A stretch of 64,000 nt of DNA. It comes from Diprion similis (taxonomy: Eukaryota > Arthropoda > Insecta > Hymenoptera > Diprionidae). Shown here piece by piece: positions 1 through 11,504 of this stretch (position 1 is the stretch's first letter; every line of letters begins with the position of its first letter). Where the stretch lies: assembly GCF_021155765.1 (NCBI RefSeq), contig NC_060118.1, forward strand, positions 10,351,646 through 10,415,645, given 5' to 3'. The position numbers and the translations under genes were made by a program. Under the pieces are notes generated by a model. It was not told the DNA's origin and did no database searches. It worked only from the letters and a program-made list of their open reading frames with translations.

Positions 1-392
1 TTCTATTTATAGTGTTAAAGCCATTGCGAGCCAAAGAGATTCGTTTCTAGTCCATTCGATTTGAGCTTTGTAAAAATGATCTTTACGAGGTTTACTCTTC
101 CGCGATTGATTCCGATATTTTATCGAAAAGTTCCCGGTGAGCTTCGTATTTTATTCAGAGTGTCGGTGTATCGTAAGCCCAAGAGACTCACATCCGATCC
201 TTCAATTTTTCATCGCCCGAAAATGCTTTCCACGTTGAGATTCTAACGAATTCCGTGCATTCTGAGATTTGATAGAAAAGTTCGAAACCTCCTCACCGGT
301 TCTTTTGCCTCCCAATAACAATTTGGCTGCAACAATGTGAACGCGACCAACAAACTCATCGATGTTTCAAAGTTGTTATCGTTACTTTCCAG
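1..392 (+). other. Intron 1 of the pro-resilin gene (3' part)
   Basis: No coding exon is visible here. The stretch ends in a pyrimidine-rich acceptor (ttactttccag, AG at 391-392) that opens the first visible resilin exon. The neighbouring RR genes begin with a tiny exon (MK or MFEK) followed by a GT donor. No such ATG-plus-donor is present in 1-392, so the resilin start codon and promoter are inferred to lie left of the window. Confidence 0.6.
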
Positions 393-2671
393 TGCGTCCT
401 TGCCACCGCCATATTGGCGTTGGCTCTAGCGCGGCCAGAGCCACCGGTGAATTCGTATCTGCCACCGGGTCGAGGTGGTCCAAATGGTGGTGGCGGTTCA
501 CCAGGTTTTGGAGGCAGCGGTGGACCCCCGTCAGACCAATACGGTCCACCAGGTTTTGGAGGCGGCAGCGGTCCTTCGGGTGGTGGTGGATTCGGTGGTG
601 GAAACGGAGGCGGCAAGCCATCCAGCAGCTACGGACCTCCTGGAGCAGGCGGAAACGGTGGTGGAAATGGATTTGGAGGTGGTAGTGGCGGAAACGGAGG
701 TGGCAGACCATCAAGCAGCTACGGTGCACCTGGAGGCGCTGGAGGAAACGGAGGTGGATTCGGAGGAGGTGGCAGCGGAAGTGGGAATGGCGGTAGCAGA
801 CCATCGAGCACCTACGGTGCACCAGGTGGTGCTGGGGGTAATGGAGGTGGAAACGGCGGTGCCAGGCCATCAAGTAGCTACGGTGCTCCAGGTGGGCCAG
901 GAAGTAACGGGGCCGGATTCGGTGGAAATGGTGGAAGTGGCAGTGCAGGTGGAAACGGAGGCGGCAGGCCGTCGGACAGCTATGGAGCTCCAGGTGGGCC
1001 AGGAAGCAACGGCGGAGGTTTTGGAGGTGGAAATGGCGGTGGAAACGGAGGCGGCAGACCGTCCAGCAGTTACGGAGCTCCAGGTGGACCAGGAAGTAGC
1101 GCAGGTGGTTTTGGAGGTGGAAACGGAGGTGGCAGGCCATCAAGCAGTTACGGAGCTCCAGGTGGGCCAGGAAGCAACGGTGGAGGTTTCGGCGGTGGAA
1201 ACGGCGGTGGAAACGGAGGTGGCAGACCATCAAGCAGCTACGGAGCTCCAGGTGGGACAGGAAGTAGCGCTGGAGGTTTCGGAGGTGGAAACGGAGGTGG
1301 AAATGGAGGTGGTAGGCCATCAAGCAGCTACGGAGCGCCAGGAGGTGCTGGAGGCAACGGAGGAGGCAGACCATCGAGCAGTTACGGAGCCCCTGGTGCT
1401 GGAGGCAACGGTGGTGGATTCGGAGGAGGTAGCAACGGTGGAAATGGAGGAAACGGAGGTGGCAGACCATCGAGCAGCTACGGTGCTCCTGGCGCGGGAG
1501 GAAACGGAGGTGGATTTGGAAGTGGCGGTCTTTCGGACAGCTACGGAGCTCCTGCTGCAGGTGCTAACGGAGGCGGTAATGGAGGAGCCGATGGTTACGC
1601 ATCTGGTGGGCCTGGAGGAAACGGCGGAGGATTTGGAAATGGCGGTAGCAGCGGAGGTGGCGGCAGCGGATACGGCAGCGAAGCGGGTGACGATGGCGGA
1701 AACGTGAGTATAACTAGAACCCCAGACATCCTCTTGCCACGTACTTACCTAAATTTTTCTGAAACAAAAAATGAAACAAAATTCAGGAACCGGCAAAGTA
1801 CGAGTTCTCTTACGAAGTAAAGGATGAAGAGTCTGGCAGCAATTTTGGACACACCGAAACTCGTGACGGCGACAGAGCTCAGGGTGAATTCAATGTCCTT
1901 CTGCCTGACGGCAGGAAACAGATAGTCGAATACGAGGCTGATCAGGACGGATTTAAACCTCAAATAAGGTACGAAGGTGAAGCTGGATCCGAGGGTTACG
2001 GCTCTGGTGGACCGGGTGAAAATGGCGGCAATGGAGGTTCCGGTTCAGGTGGAAACGGTGGTTATCCCTCCGGTGGGCCAGGCGGCAACGGAGCCGGCAA
2101 CGGTGGATACTCTTCCGGAGGACCTGGAGGTAACGGAGGTGGAAACGGTGGATACCCTTCGGGCGGACCCGGAGGCAACGGAGGTGGAAATGGTGGATAC
2201 TCTTCGGGAGGATCCGGAGGCAACGGAGGTGGAAATGGTGGATACTCTTCAGGAGGACCCGGAGGCAACGGAGGCAGTGGATTCGGTGGAGGTAACGGAA
2301 ACGGAAACGGTAACGGAGGCTATTCTGCCGGTGGTCCAAGTGGCGGTAACGGCGGAGGATTCGGAGGCGGCGGAAACGGTGAGTATTTTGCCAAATGAAA
2401 AAAACAAGATGGAGTTAGTCGGCAAACTTGAACTCGGGATTTCACAGGCGGATACCCATCCGGCGGACCATCAGGAAACGGAGGCAACGGTGGATTCGGA
2501 GGCGGACGAGGCGGTGGAAGCGGTGGAAGCGGTGGAAGCGGTGGAGGCGGAAACGGGAACGCTGGCTACCCTTCCGGGGGTCCCAACGGCGGTAACGGAG
2601 GTGGAAACGGCGGCGGCTACCCGTCGGGGAGCGGAGGTGACGCGGCGGCTAACGGCGGTTATCAATACTAA
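393..2671 (+). CDS. resilin: Pro-resilin, rubber-like cuticle protein (first exon outside window)
   Basis: Exons: 393-1703, 1787-2378 and 2448-2671 (TAA). Introns are GT-AG; junctions are phase 0 after 1703 and phase 1 after 2378. About 708 residues are visible, lacking only the initial residues. Exon 393 opens with the hydrophobic end of a signal peptide, then ARPEPPVNSYLPP, the mature N-terminus known from insect resilins. Next come about 13 elastic repeats of the form (R/K)PS(S/D)(S/T)YGAPG separated by Gly/Asn spacers. Exon 1787 starts at EPAKYEFSYEV and carries the Rebers-Riddiford chitin-binding domain (GHTETRDGD, VLLPDGRKQIVEYEAD, GFKPQIRYEG). It is followed by YPSGGPGGNGGGNGG-type repeats ending in QY. 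In the family, the secreted protein binds chitin and its tyrosines form di- and trityrosine crosslinks in elastic cuticle. Retention of the 69-bp last intron would end the protein at TGA 2396-2398, giving a shorter C-terminus; this isoform is only a possibility. Identification is firm; the start is missing. Confidence 0.93.
513..1560 (+). repeat. Resilin exon 2 elastic repeat block (YGAPG repeats)
   Basis: Degenerate coding tandem repeat. Each unit holds PS(S/D)(S/T)YGAPG followed by a Gly/Asn spacer of variable length. I count 11 (R/K)PSxxYG units plus flanking SDQYG and LSDSYG variants. The spacer length (GGGNGGG runs) is the main source of length variation, as expected for slippage in G-rich codons. 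Confidence 0.9.
2063..2287 (+). repeat. Resilin C-terminal 45-bp coding repeat (15-residue modules)
   Basis: Five successive 15-codon modules start at 2063, 2108, 2153, 2198 and 2243. Each reads Y(P/S)SGG(P/S)GGNG(A/G)(G/S)(N/G)-like. They lie after the chitin-binding domain, and a further set of looser copies continues in the last exon. Confidence 0.85.
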
Positions 2672-4012
2672 TACCCACCGATTTAGTTAGACACAAATGG
2701 CCTGTTATATAATGTACGATAATATCGACTTGCCGGATTAACTTATTGTTTTTCATTTAGCCATACACGCACAGACATACCATACATATAATTTATATAC
2801 TGTGTAATCACGTTCTCGTATTATATATGTTATTATCATTATTATATTATCAAGCCGCTATACGTACGTTATAATCGTATAATACGCAGTATACTTAGTT
2901 TTATTCAACGCGTAACACGAAACGAGCTCTGATCCCGATCGTGTCTCACGTATAATATGATAATCATCCATTCCATCATCCCAGATCTCGCCCCGAGTTT
3001 AGCCTCAGGGTTCTCAAGGATGGCTCGCGGTAACAATACGTTATACAACTATGCTCACTAAATTCAACAAGTTTGATCTCTCGTATTTCGTTTTCGTCCA
3101 TCATGCGTGACAGTTGTATCAGTAGAGTTCATTCCGTTTCTTCTGTATCACAAAGTAGTAAAACCTCTAATTAGCATTTACTCTCGATTTTTACTTTCTC
3201 TTACGTCTTTAATCAGATCTCACTATGTATCTCTAATAGTTTAAATATCTATAACTCGCAATCGTGCGATTGCTATAGTCTAGATCATCTCCGTCTATCA
3301 CCATAACGAATTGTTTACAATTTATGAAAAATGAGAAATAATAATAATAAATATAAGACATTATACAATGCTTGCGTATCTCGGTAAATTGTAATGACTC
3401 GTTTTATTCCTTCAATCAACACCTAGCCAAGATTTTATCCTAAGTCCTCCACAATGCTCGACTCTTAAAGTCTGGTTTACCCATCACGTGAAGTCTCATC
3501 GATATCGAGCCTTGCATAAACTCTCCGGAATTATTTTTAAAAACTATAATGAACACAGCAATAAATATATCCTTAACCATACTTTAGAGTACAGTAGAAA
3601 GATAAAACGAAAGAGACTGTAGAACGTTCAATTTTCAAATCACTTGCCGTTGGGGCAGGAAATGTAAATATTCAGCACAACTGCAGCAGCAGCAGCAGCT
3701 TATTCGATTCAAGGAGCGTAAGTATACGGCATATTGTATAAACCGATGCGGTAAGAAATTTGCGCAATCGTTAATACGGGTAAAATCTCGCTGAGAAGTT
3801 GTGTTAATCTTCTTCTTCTTCTTCTTGCACTTCTGGTCCTTTTTTCTCCTTCGAATCTCCTGATGCAAAAACTGTAACGGTACTGAAAGCGAGCCTCGGT
3901 ACTCACACGTAACAGCTGCCAAGAGTAACAGGAACATCTTCGCGAGAGATGCGCGCTGCCTCCGATGCACGTAATCGATTGCTGCACTGCACTGCACCGG
4001 ATAAATTTTTGC

Positions 4013-4052
<40 letters not shown>

Positions 4053-4427
4053 GAGGATGCACCTCGGCGCCGGCTGCTGCACTTCGTCTCAAGACTTTCG
4101 TAATCGGCTCACGTGCAACCGAGACAAACTCGTACTCTCGAGCTCATCTAATGTGCATTAGGAGATCAGGAGGAAGAACTTTCTTTCTGCGTTATAATTC
4201 GCACGTCGCTAAAGATCGAAGCGAGCGAGGAGCCTGCAGCGCGTCTTCGATCATCGATCGACGATCCGTCAGAATTTGAGACGCGTTTTACTGCCGTTGC
4301 AACGGTGCGACGCTCGCTTCCCGGGTTCTGCGGTTTTATTATTAAATATAATTACCGTATTCTCCAAATTACTGTATTCCTGGCTCTGTTTCATTCCGCT
4401 ACCCGCCGATGCTGATGCGGCTGCGGG
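2672..4427. other. Intergenic: resilin 3' UTR and spacer
   Basis: AT-rich sequence follows the resilin stop. Candidate AATAAA poly(A) signals occur in the aataataataataaata run near 3340-3352 and near 3560. Short repeats are a CAG/GCA run near 3682-3699 and a TTC run near 3812-3826. I see no supportable gene. The right part is the upstream region of the next RR gene and holds a GA tract. Confidence 0.6.
4015..4050 (+). repeat. (AG)18 microsatellite upstream of RR gene 2
   Basis: A perfect AG dinucleotide run about 380 bp upstream of the TATA box at 4428. Runs of this kind are bound by GAGA factor in flies, so a regulatory role is possible, but nothing here proves it. Confidence 0.9.
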
Positions 4428-4435
4428 TATAAAAG
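4428..4435 (+). promoter_or_regulatory. TATA box of RR gene 2
   Basis: TATAAAAG stands 104 bp upstream of the ATG at 4532, in a GC-rich context. Transcription would start near 4458 if spacing is normal. Confidence 0.75.
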
Positions 4436-4531
4436 GAGCCGACGTTTTCTAGGCTCATCCCAGTCTCTCTGTCAACGTCTGATAACGGTCCTCGCAACCC
4501 ACCAAGAGGAAGAAGACGAAGAAGTCGCGCC

Positions 4532-6337
4532 ATGTTTGAAAAGGTGGGTAAAGCTGATAATACGCGGTTTTCTTGCTTCCCGTTGCTCGCGAAAAAACAA
4601 GAAAATAAGAAGCGACTTGTCGCTTTCAAAGGTTCGAGAAAAGCTCGAAACAGGTGTTTGTCTTAGCGCTTAACCGCGCAGCGCCGCGACTCGCAATTCC
4701 ACTGTCCGCCTCCGAGTCCTTGGTCCTTATATTTTATTCAGATCTCCGCGCTCGGCTTGGCGACAGCTCAAATAATTTGCAAATACTTAACCAGTAGATC
4801 TGATTCATCTGCATAGGCACTCAGCGGAATCTTAGAGTGAGAAAGAGAAAGAAGGCATCGCGTCGTCACGGTTACGGTTCTTGCAGGCTCGAACAACCCC
4901 TAAGACTCATTGTCGATTCGCAACCAGACTCGAACCAGCGGACCATTTCCATTCTCGCGATTCAAACCCACCTGCGAAACACCGGGTGAATAATTAAAAC
5001 CTCCCCCGCGTCGATGAATCAATGAAACACGGGTTGAAATTTCGCGAATTTCTTCATACGCTGCTAAAGTGAACGGAAGGAGGGGATGAAAATTTGCGTC
5101 GGTAAAATTGGGGGAATTCCTAACCACCATCTGGGCTGCAGGGGGGGGGGGGGGGGGGCGCTCGAATATAAAGGTCCACTGGTAAACCGTCGTAAAGGTT
5201 TTTCAATTTTCCTCGAGGAATTCGGAACGACTTGAACGCGCGATTAACTCCCATACCAGAGCCACATCGGGTTCCATGTATGAACCGAAGCTAAGGGTGA
5301 AGGGAGGAGGGGGGATTTCGTTTCATAAAAGTAATCGGGTGCACCGAAAATTCGTGTCCCGCAAAAACGCTGGATTCGCGTAACAGTTTTTAGAACCCAA
5401 CGACGTATTTTTTCCGTGCAGTCCTGGAAAATCGAAAAGATTTCTTCCGACGCACGGACGTTTTCACTTGCAATATTCAACCCCTTTACCCTATTGAATT
5501 TTCAGACGATTTTCTTGTTGCCGTTACTGGCGGCAGTTCTGGCCGATCCCCAAGGACCCGCGTACCTTCCTCCGACTGGGAATTCCCCGGGAAGACCTGC
5601 CGCCGGCCATCCCGACGAATGGGCTGGCGTACGTACATATGCATAATACATTTAAGCCCTCGCATCCTGCGATCCTCATTCCGGCCTCTCCTGTCCTTCG
5701 TTTCATTCCGTTGAATCTCGCTCAATTTTCAATCACCCATCTCTCAATGTTGAACCTGCTTGTCGTACCTACTTGACAAAGAATTATGCCAGAGTCGAAG
5801 AGAGATGAAAAACAAGGACTCTTTTTGCGAAAAGGAGCGCTTAATTGTCCTTCTGAGAAAGCTCGTTTTCAGTAAAAGAAAAGGTTCAAGAAAGGAAATT
5901 TGAAAATACCAACCGCACTTTGCGTAGTTGTATAATTATGCTAATTGAAGTTGTCCTTAAAAAGGTCATTTTTGAATTTTGAATCTGAACTCAGAATTTG
6001 AAAATTCAAAATGGCAAAATGACCAAAACATAGTTGCAATCACGCAAGCTGTCTTGAATATAAAATTGTGCATTTTTTCCATCAGGATCCAGCGAACTAC
6101 GAATTCTCGTACGAGGTTCAGGACGCAGCATCAGGTCTAGACTTTGGTCACCGCGAAATGCGGAAGGACGACGAGGCGACCGGAAGCTACCACGTTTTGC
6201 TGCCGGATGGTAGAACCCAGATAGTCGACTACGTGGCGGACGGCGGTGGGTATCGTCCGATGGTTCGCTACGAGGGAACAGCCTCGTTTCCGGCCCCAGG
6301 TGGTCAAGGCGGAAGTGGCGAGGGCTACAGATACTAG
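4532..6337 (+). CDS. Resilin-like RR cuticular protein (128 aa)
   Basis: Exons: 4532-4543 (MFEK, then GTGGGT), 5506-5628 and 6086-6337 (TAG); both introns GT-AG, phase 0. The assembled protein is 128 residues. MFEK plus TIFLLPLLAAVLA forms a signal peptide. A short linker DPQGPAYLPPTG keeps the resilin-like YLPP motif. Residues about 46-105 are the chitin-binding RR domain (DPANYEFSYEV, FGHREM, HVLLPDGRTQIVDYVADGGG, RPMVRYEG). The Gly-rich tail ends GYRY. Family knowledge: secreted cuticle matrix protein binding chitin through aromatic residues. Unlike resilin it has no elastic repeats. The domain start at an exon border and the tiny first exon match its neighbours and support the model. Intron 1 (about 960 bp) contains a poly-G tract. 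The exact first exon is inferred from the TATA box and donor. Confidence 0.87.
5141..5158 (+). repeat. Poly-G tract (G18)
   Basis: An uninterrupted run of 18 G inside intron 1 of RR gene 2. Such runs form G-quadruplexes and are error-prone in sequencing, so the length may be inexact. Confidence 0.85.
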
Positions 6338-6738
6338 GAACCAGAATCGAAGACTTTAGCAAAATCGTCGATCAGTGTCCGCGCGTTTCCGATCAATTAC
6401 CTGGCTCCTATCACTCGTCCCTTAGCAATTGAGTCACAAAACTGATTGGACACAAAAAAAATCATCCCCCCTCCCCTCCCCCTCCTACGAAAAAACGCTG
6501 ATAACACTTTCATATCAATTTCAAATATTTTTCCAATCGTTATTTGAGATACGGATTTCTATTGTGAAAGAAAAGAAAACAAGAAAATTTTAAACAAAAA
6601 AAAAACTTTTACCACGACGATTCAAACGACTAAATGAATTTCCGGTAAGAAGTGATGATGGATATTAAATTTCGAGGCAATTTTTTTCCGCGAAAAGATT
6701 TTATGTTATTATTTGTCAACGTGTTTATAAATCGTTGC

Positions 6739-6780
<42 letters not shown>

Positions 6781-6805
6781 TACATACATATATATATATA
6801 TATAC
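6739..6805 (+). repeat. Compound (TA)n/(CA)n microsatellite
   Basis: Alternating TATATA, CACACA and TACATA blocks, a simple sequence repeat of alternating purine-pyrimidine composition. Hydrophobic and His/Tyr-rich open frames overlapping it are artefacts. Confidence 0.9.
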
Positions 6806-9800
6806 ATTTGCAGGGTGCTAAGCTAAAGTACGAGTGATTATATTTTACGCCGCATTTCCCTTTGCGTCTAATTTCCAAGGAATTAGGTATAATCCTGCAA
6901 TTATTATACAGCATACACAAATACATGTTTAGACATTTGTACATTAAACGCACACGTATACGCGTCAGTGTCTCTATCTGTGGATTAACAAAGACTCTTG
7001 TCGCAGGAGTAAGGAATTGCGCGACATTATCGCATCCGCTGACAAATCGTGTCTGCCTAAGGCCAGGGTCTTAAAACCGCGTATTCTGAAGGTGGTTGAA
7101 TTCACGAATCTGAATCTCGCTTATCGCCCGAATATCATTGTTGTTGTTATTATCATTATTATAACTAGTATTGTTATCATCATTATTATTATTACTACTA
7201 TTGTTGTGATTATTATTATTATTATTGCAACGTTAAACTTGCGTATATTATTTTATATACGGTATTGTGAGGAATATGCGAGAGTGAAATATACGTGCAT
7301 TACCGTCTCATGTTACATAAACGTGAATTTATGATACACAGTATGAATACAAATTCAAGTATATCCCAGTGAATATAAAGAGCAGCTGTGGGGTGAACAG
7401 CTGCTGTCGTTATCCACGTTTCCGTTCCAGAGCTGCGTGGCTAGCTACCCCGAATTGGAATTTAGTAAGGTGGTCCCAATAACATATTTATCTTAACGGT
7501 TAAACCGGCGTAAAAGTAACGACCGGATGGCAGGACTGCGGGGGTATTTCCGGGCGATCGAGTGCTCTGGAATTTGAATAATGCGATTTATCTGTACCTG
7601 AGAGGAAAGGAAGGCGAACGTGCACATGGGAGCATCTCCTCTTCTCCGAGGGATGTGGAGGAGTATAAAAATGGCGGGAGCAGAAGAGGAACTGACAGGA
7701 GAACCTCGGGGAGGGGGGTTTACACCGTAATTGGTTTTGCGAAAGGACTTTTCTTTCCTCCTTCGATACCGATCGGTAATATGTTTTCATAGCGGCGAGG
7801 GAAGGGGGGGGCGGGGGGAGGAGGAAAAACGCCGAGGTATAAGGTAATATCAGAATTTACATCGCGATCGATTCGACATCCGTTTTTTTAGGAAGAATGC
7901 GCCCCGCCGATCATCCCTTGAATTAATATCGACCCGAGTACCGCTATGAATTTCAATTTCGCATTAATTGAGGGTGTGTAGAGAGATCGAGATAACAAGG
8001 GTGCAAAGGCCCGTCTGACCTCCGTCTTGCCTCTTCGTCTCTTCATTCTCTTCCCCGAAGTGTAATTCAATCGTCTGAATAATCACCCGAAAATCATATC
8101 ACAGACACGGAATCACTAACCAATCCCTGATGGGTTTCCCCACATCGATTTCGCAGCCCCGAAGGATCAGGATATCAGGATGCGCTGTGCGGTGTCTTCG
8201 CCCTCGACATCGATCAGCCTCGTGACGATATTTGGTCGTCGGTTTCAATCCAAACGATGGAATTCGGGAATTAAAATTTATTGTTGAGTCAAAGTAGAAG
8301 GAAAAAAATTTTTTTGAAGTGAAAAGAATGAATTATGTTAGCCAATAATTTTGGGACTCCGGTCCTTCTGAGTTTCTAATTCAGTTTGAAACGTGAAGCT
8401 TTCGCGTGTGCCTGCAGCTATCGCGCTATTGAAAATAACGGAAGAGGAAGTAATTTGCAATTTTCTCAATTTCAATAAAGGCACTCTGAATTATCTCGGG
8501 ATTGTTATTTCGATGGCCTCCGGCTCCGCGGGAATAATTCCGCATCACGCGTTCTCGGCAATATCGCGTGCGTGGATCGTATTCGATGGAAATGTACGTG
8601 TTCTGGCATGCTTGCCGAATTATTCGGTAAATAAATCTGAGACGCCCTCGTTTTTCCCGCGCGCTGAACACCGTGGCCGAAATTAACAGGAAATTGCCAC
8701 GGTATTCGCAAAAAAATAAAACTCCGAATTTCTCCTCTTGAAAAAAAAAACATAAATTAATTAATGAAATAAATACTCAGCAAATACAGGAATTTCATTT
8801 ATAGATCGCGAAAATTATTTAATCGCATGTTCCACTGCTAGATATGGAAAACAAATTCCTCATTTTGACAGAATAAAAAAAAAAGTTTTATACTTGGGAA
8901 ATGAATCATCTCGTGATTAGAATTCTCCACCCATTAATTTGTGGGTATAATTTAGACGGAGGGGGAGGGTTTCGATAAATTAAAGGCGACCTTTGAACCG
9001 CCCACATCTTTATAATTCTCAACATTTTCAAGCCCTTTCCAACCTCCCGCAGAGTCACGTTGTAGGCTTCCAGTCTGACAATGATCAACCCCGAAGGTTG
9101 CTACCTTTTATCGTTTAATGGTCTCGTTAAGAATAGGGGTGGGCAGCTCGGTTCTATACCTGCTTCTTTCTCGCTGCACCATTAACGACGACCACTTTTT
9201 ATCGGCTTCAACTTCACTCGTTGAATATCAAATTGGATTCGACTCGATATCACTGTGTTGTAATACCTTGTTATATCGGAATTATAATTATTATAATAAA
9301 GTTACCACTTCGTTTCTCAATTTTTTAAACAAACATGATTCTAATTGTTGACCAAAATGGGCGGTAAAAATTCGAGGTCTGTTGAAACTTTATTTCGAAA
9401 CTTCAGTCTTGTTATATATAAGTTAAGTTGTCACTTAACTTTCTTCGAAATTATCGAGGGAACAGTTTTTCCTTTTTCCTCTACACTCATCTCCGAAACA
9501 GCAGACCTAATTAGGCGAATAAAATGTTTTCCGAAAAATAAAAATCGTAGAAATAAAATATACGGTGAAATTTGACTCTGATGATCCGAAGTAAGAGAAT
9601 CTCTTCAGCGTTGATCTACACACCAACCTCGCCTGCGTTGTCATGTATAGTTTGTTGAGTTGTTTACACAAACGACGAGGTGATTGCGATCGGGTGAAAT
9701 TTGAGTTACAGTAAATTTGACCAGGCACAATATCACGGTAATTGTGTTTGAATACCAAATAGTGAGTAAATAGATTGAATGCAAGTGTCGATAGCCGGAG

Positions 9801-10355
9801 AACATGACTGGATGTGCAATAAACTCCCGAGCAGTTAGATAATGTTCGAAGAACCTGAAAAGCAGTCTTGCTTTCAATCCGAACCAACCATGGATCCAAA
9901 AACTCCCAACTTCGAGTCAAAATTTCTTCACAAAGCTGTTTAATCGACAAACAGGTCATCCTTGATTGATTGATGGACCTGCAAGGACGACGTTGCGTCA
10001 AGTCACGACTGTAAGACAAAGGCTGATTCCAAGCAGTTATTCCACTCGCCCACGAGCTGGATGCACGGCGAGATGAATGGGCGGCACAAAAGGTGCAAGA
10101 TAAGGCATCTGGGCCCCGTTAAGCGTGATCGATGTAGGCGTGGGTGCAGACCCCTGCGATACAGAAACCTGTCCACAAGTGAGTCGTCCAAGTGACAGGT
10201 TTGCGTATTCCAACGACTTCTCAGAGTTTCGGAGAAGCATGCATAGAAGTTTAGAAAAATCTGAATTCAAAAAACCGACAAGCCTTTTCAAGTCGTGCGT
10301 GCTGCGCAATCGGCCTTGTTCGAATCCATCAAGCGCGGTTTCCCCCGCGGAACAA

Positions 10356-10383
10356 GGGGGGGAGGGGGAGGGGGGGGGGGGGG
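10356..10383 (+). repeat. G-rich tract
   Basis: Almost pure G with single A interruptions, ending in a run of 13 G. Together with the GA/G tract at 10523-10569 it makes the plus strand strongly purine-biased here. Confidence 0.85.
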
Positions 10384-10519
10384 CGCTTACATCATCTATA
10401 ATGGCAAACAAGCCGCAAACATGTGCGCAGCCTCGAGTGTAAACCGTAAACCATTACGCACGGCGTATAACCACCCGCTGTCTGAATGATTTCGAGCCTG
10501 ATATACAGCGTGTATATCT

Positions 10520-10522
<3 letters not shown>

Positions 10523-10569
<47 letters not shown>
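10523..10569 (+). repeat. (AG)19 followed by a G9 run
   Basis: A perfect AG microsatellite at 10523-10560 passes directly into nine G at 10561-10569. A homopurine mirror-like tract of this type can form triplex (H-DNA) structures. Confidence 0.9.
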
Positions 10570-11504
10570 AGTTGGGCCCCCATAAAGAACAATAAGCCAT
10601 CGGGACGCGTGTATGATAATGCCGTCATTTCTGTCGTGGTGATTATGCTGCACCGCACTTGCATGCTTGCATGGCGTAATTAACAGATAACATTAGCGAG
10701 GCAGATGTGTTTTCGGTATAGTTACATTCGATATGCGGCGATAAATTTTCTATCCACATTTCACCGCAGTAATATGGACATACACATATATATATATATC
10801 TATATATATATATATATATATGTGTACGTACGAGTAATTCGTGCGGTGGAAAATTGATGCCAATTTTCCCAATCGTTCCCCAGATCGGTGGTTATGTATA
10901 CAACCGGTACATACACACATACACATACACGCGATACACATATGTGTGCATATCACCTCGATACGGGAGCCAGACTCCCAGCTAATCGCCGAATCGAATC
11001 GAATGCATGCATCGGCTAAAAATACGTTACATCCAGGGAGTGAAAATGTTTTACACACGAGACCGAGGGGAATTCGAATCTGCATTATAATTGTCTTCTG
11101 ATTGAAATCAATTTGAATTTGTATGAAAAGGAAAGATAAAGAGAGTAAAAAAAAAAAAATAATAAAATAAAATAAAAACACACGACCAGTGAAATTGAAG
11201 CGAAAAATCCACAGCTCGGTTGAAGTTTTAGATAACGAGATTATAATAAATTCCTGACGAGTATTGATTTCCTTTAACATATGGGAGGGAGAAAATATAA
11301 ATGAGAACGCAGGAAATATTATAGATGAAAAAAATTGTACATAATTTATGCAACAAGGACTGGATATTTAATAATTCACAAAACTGACATGCATGATAGA
11401 CTGAAACGCCGCGTTGTCCGCACGGCGTGACTCTCGGTGCTTCAGTTTTCGCCCACCCAGCAAATCGTTCGCATGGTTCCATACTCGGTAAAGGCAGCAA
11501 CCAG

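Larger units (their letters stand above)
6338..11504. other. Intergenic region between RR gene 2 and the gustatory receptor
   Basis: Non-coding, rich in low-complexity DNA: a TA/CA microsatellite near 6739-6805, an ATT-type trinucleotide stretch near 7138-7226, G-rich runs near 7806-7821 and 10356-10383, a GA run at 10523-10560 and a TA run near 10785-10821. A TATAAAAA sequence lies at 7664-7671, but an ATG follows at once and the frame resembles nothing. Open frames here (for example 9507-10019 on the minus strand) show no family motif. No gene supported. Confidence 0.55.

Noticed and set aside
382-1707. Long open frames overlapping resilin exon 2 in another plus frame (475-1707) and on the minus strand (382-1470)
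   Set aside because: They arise from the GGN-rich repeat codons, which leave the other frames free of stops; their translations are Val/Glu- or Arg/His/Leu-rich and match no family.
6652-7334. Open frames over microsatellites (Tyr/Ile/His-rich) at 6652-6953 and 7017-7334
   Set aside because: Translations of TA/CA and ATT repeats; low complexity, no coding signature.
9507-10019. Minus-strand open frame of 170 codons
   Set aside because: No motif, signal peptide or domain could be recognised, and there is no promoter-like context; it may be chance or a decayed element.
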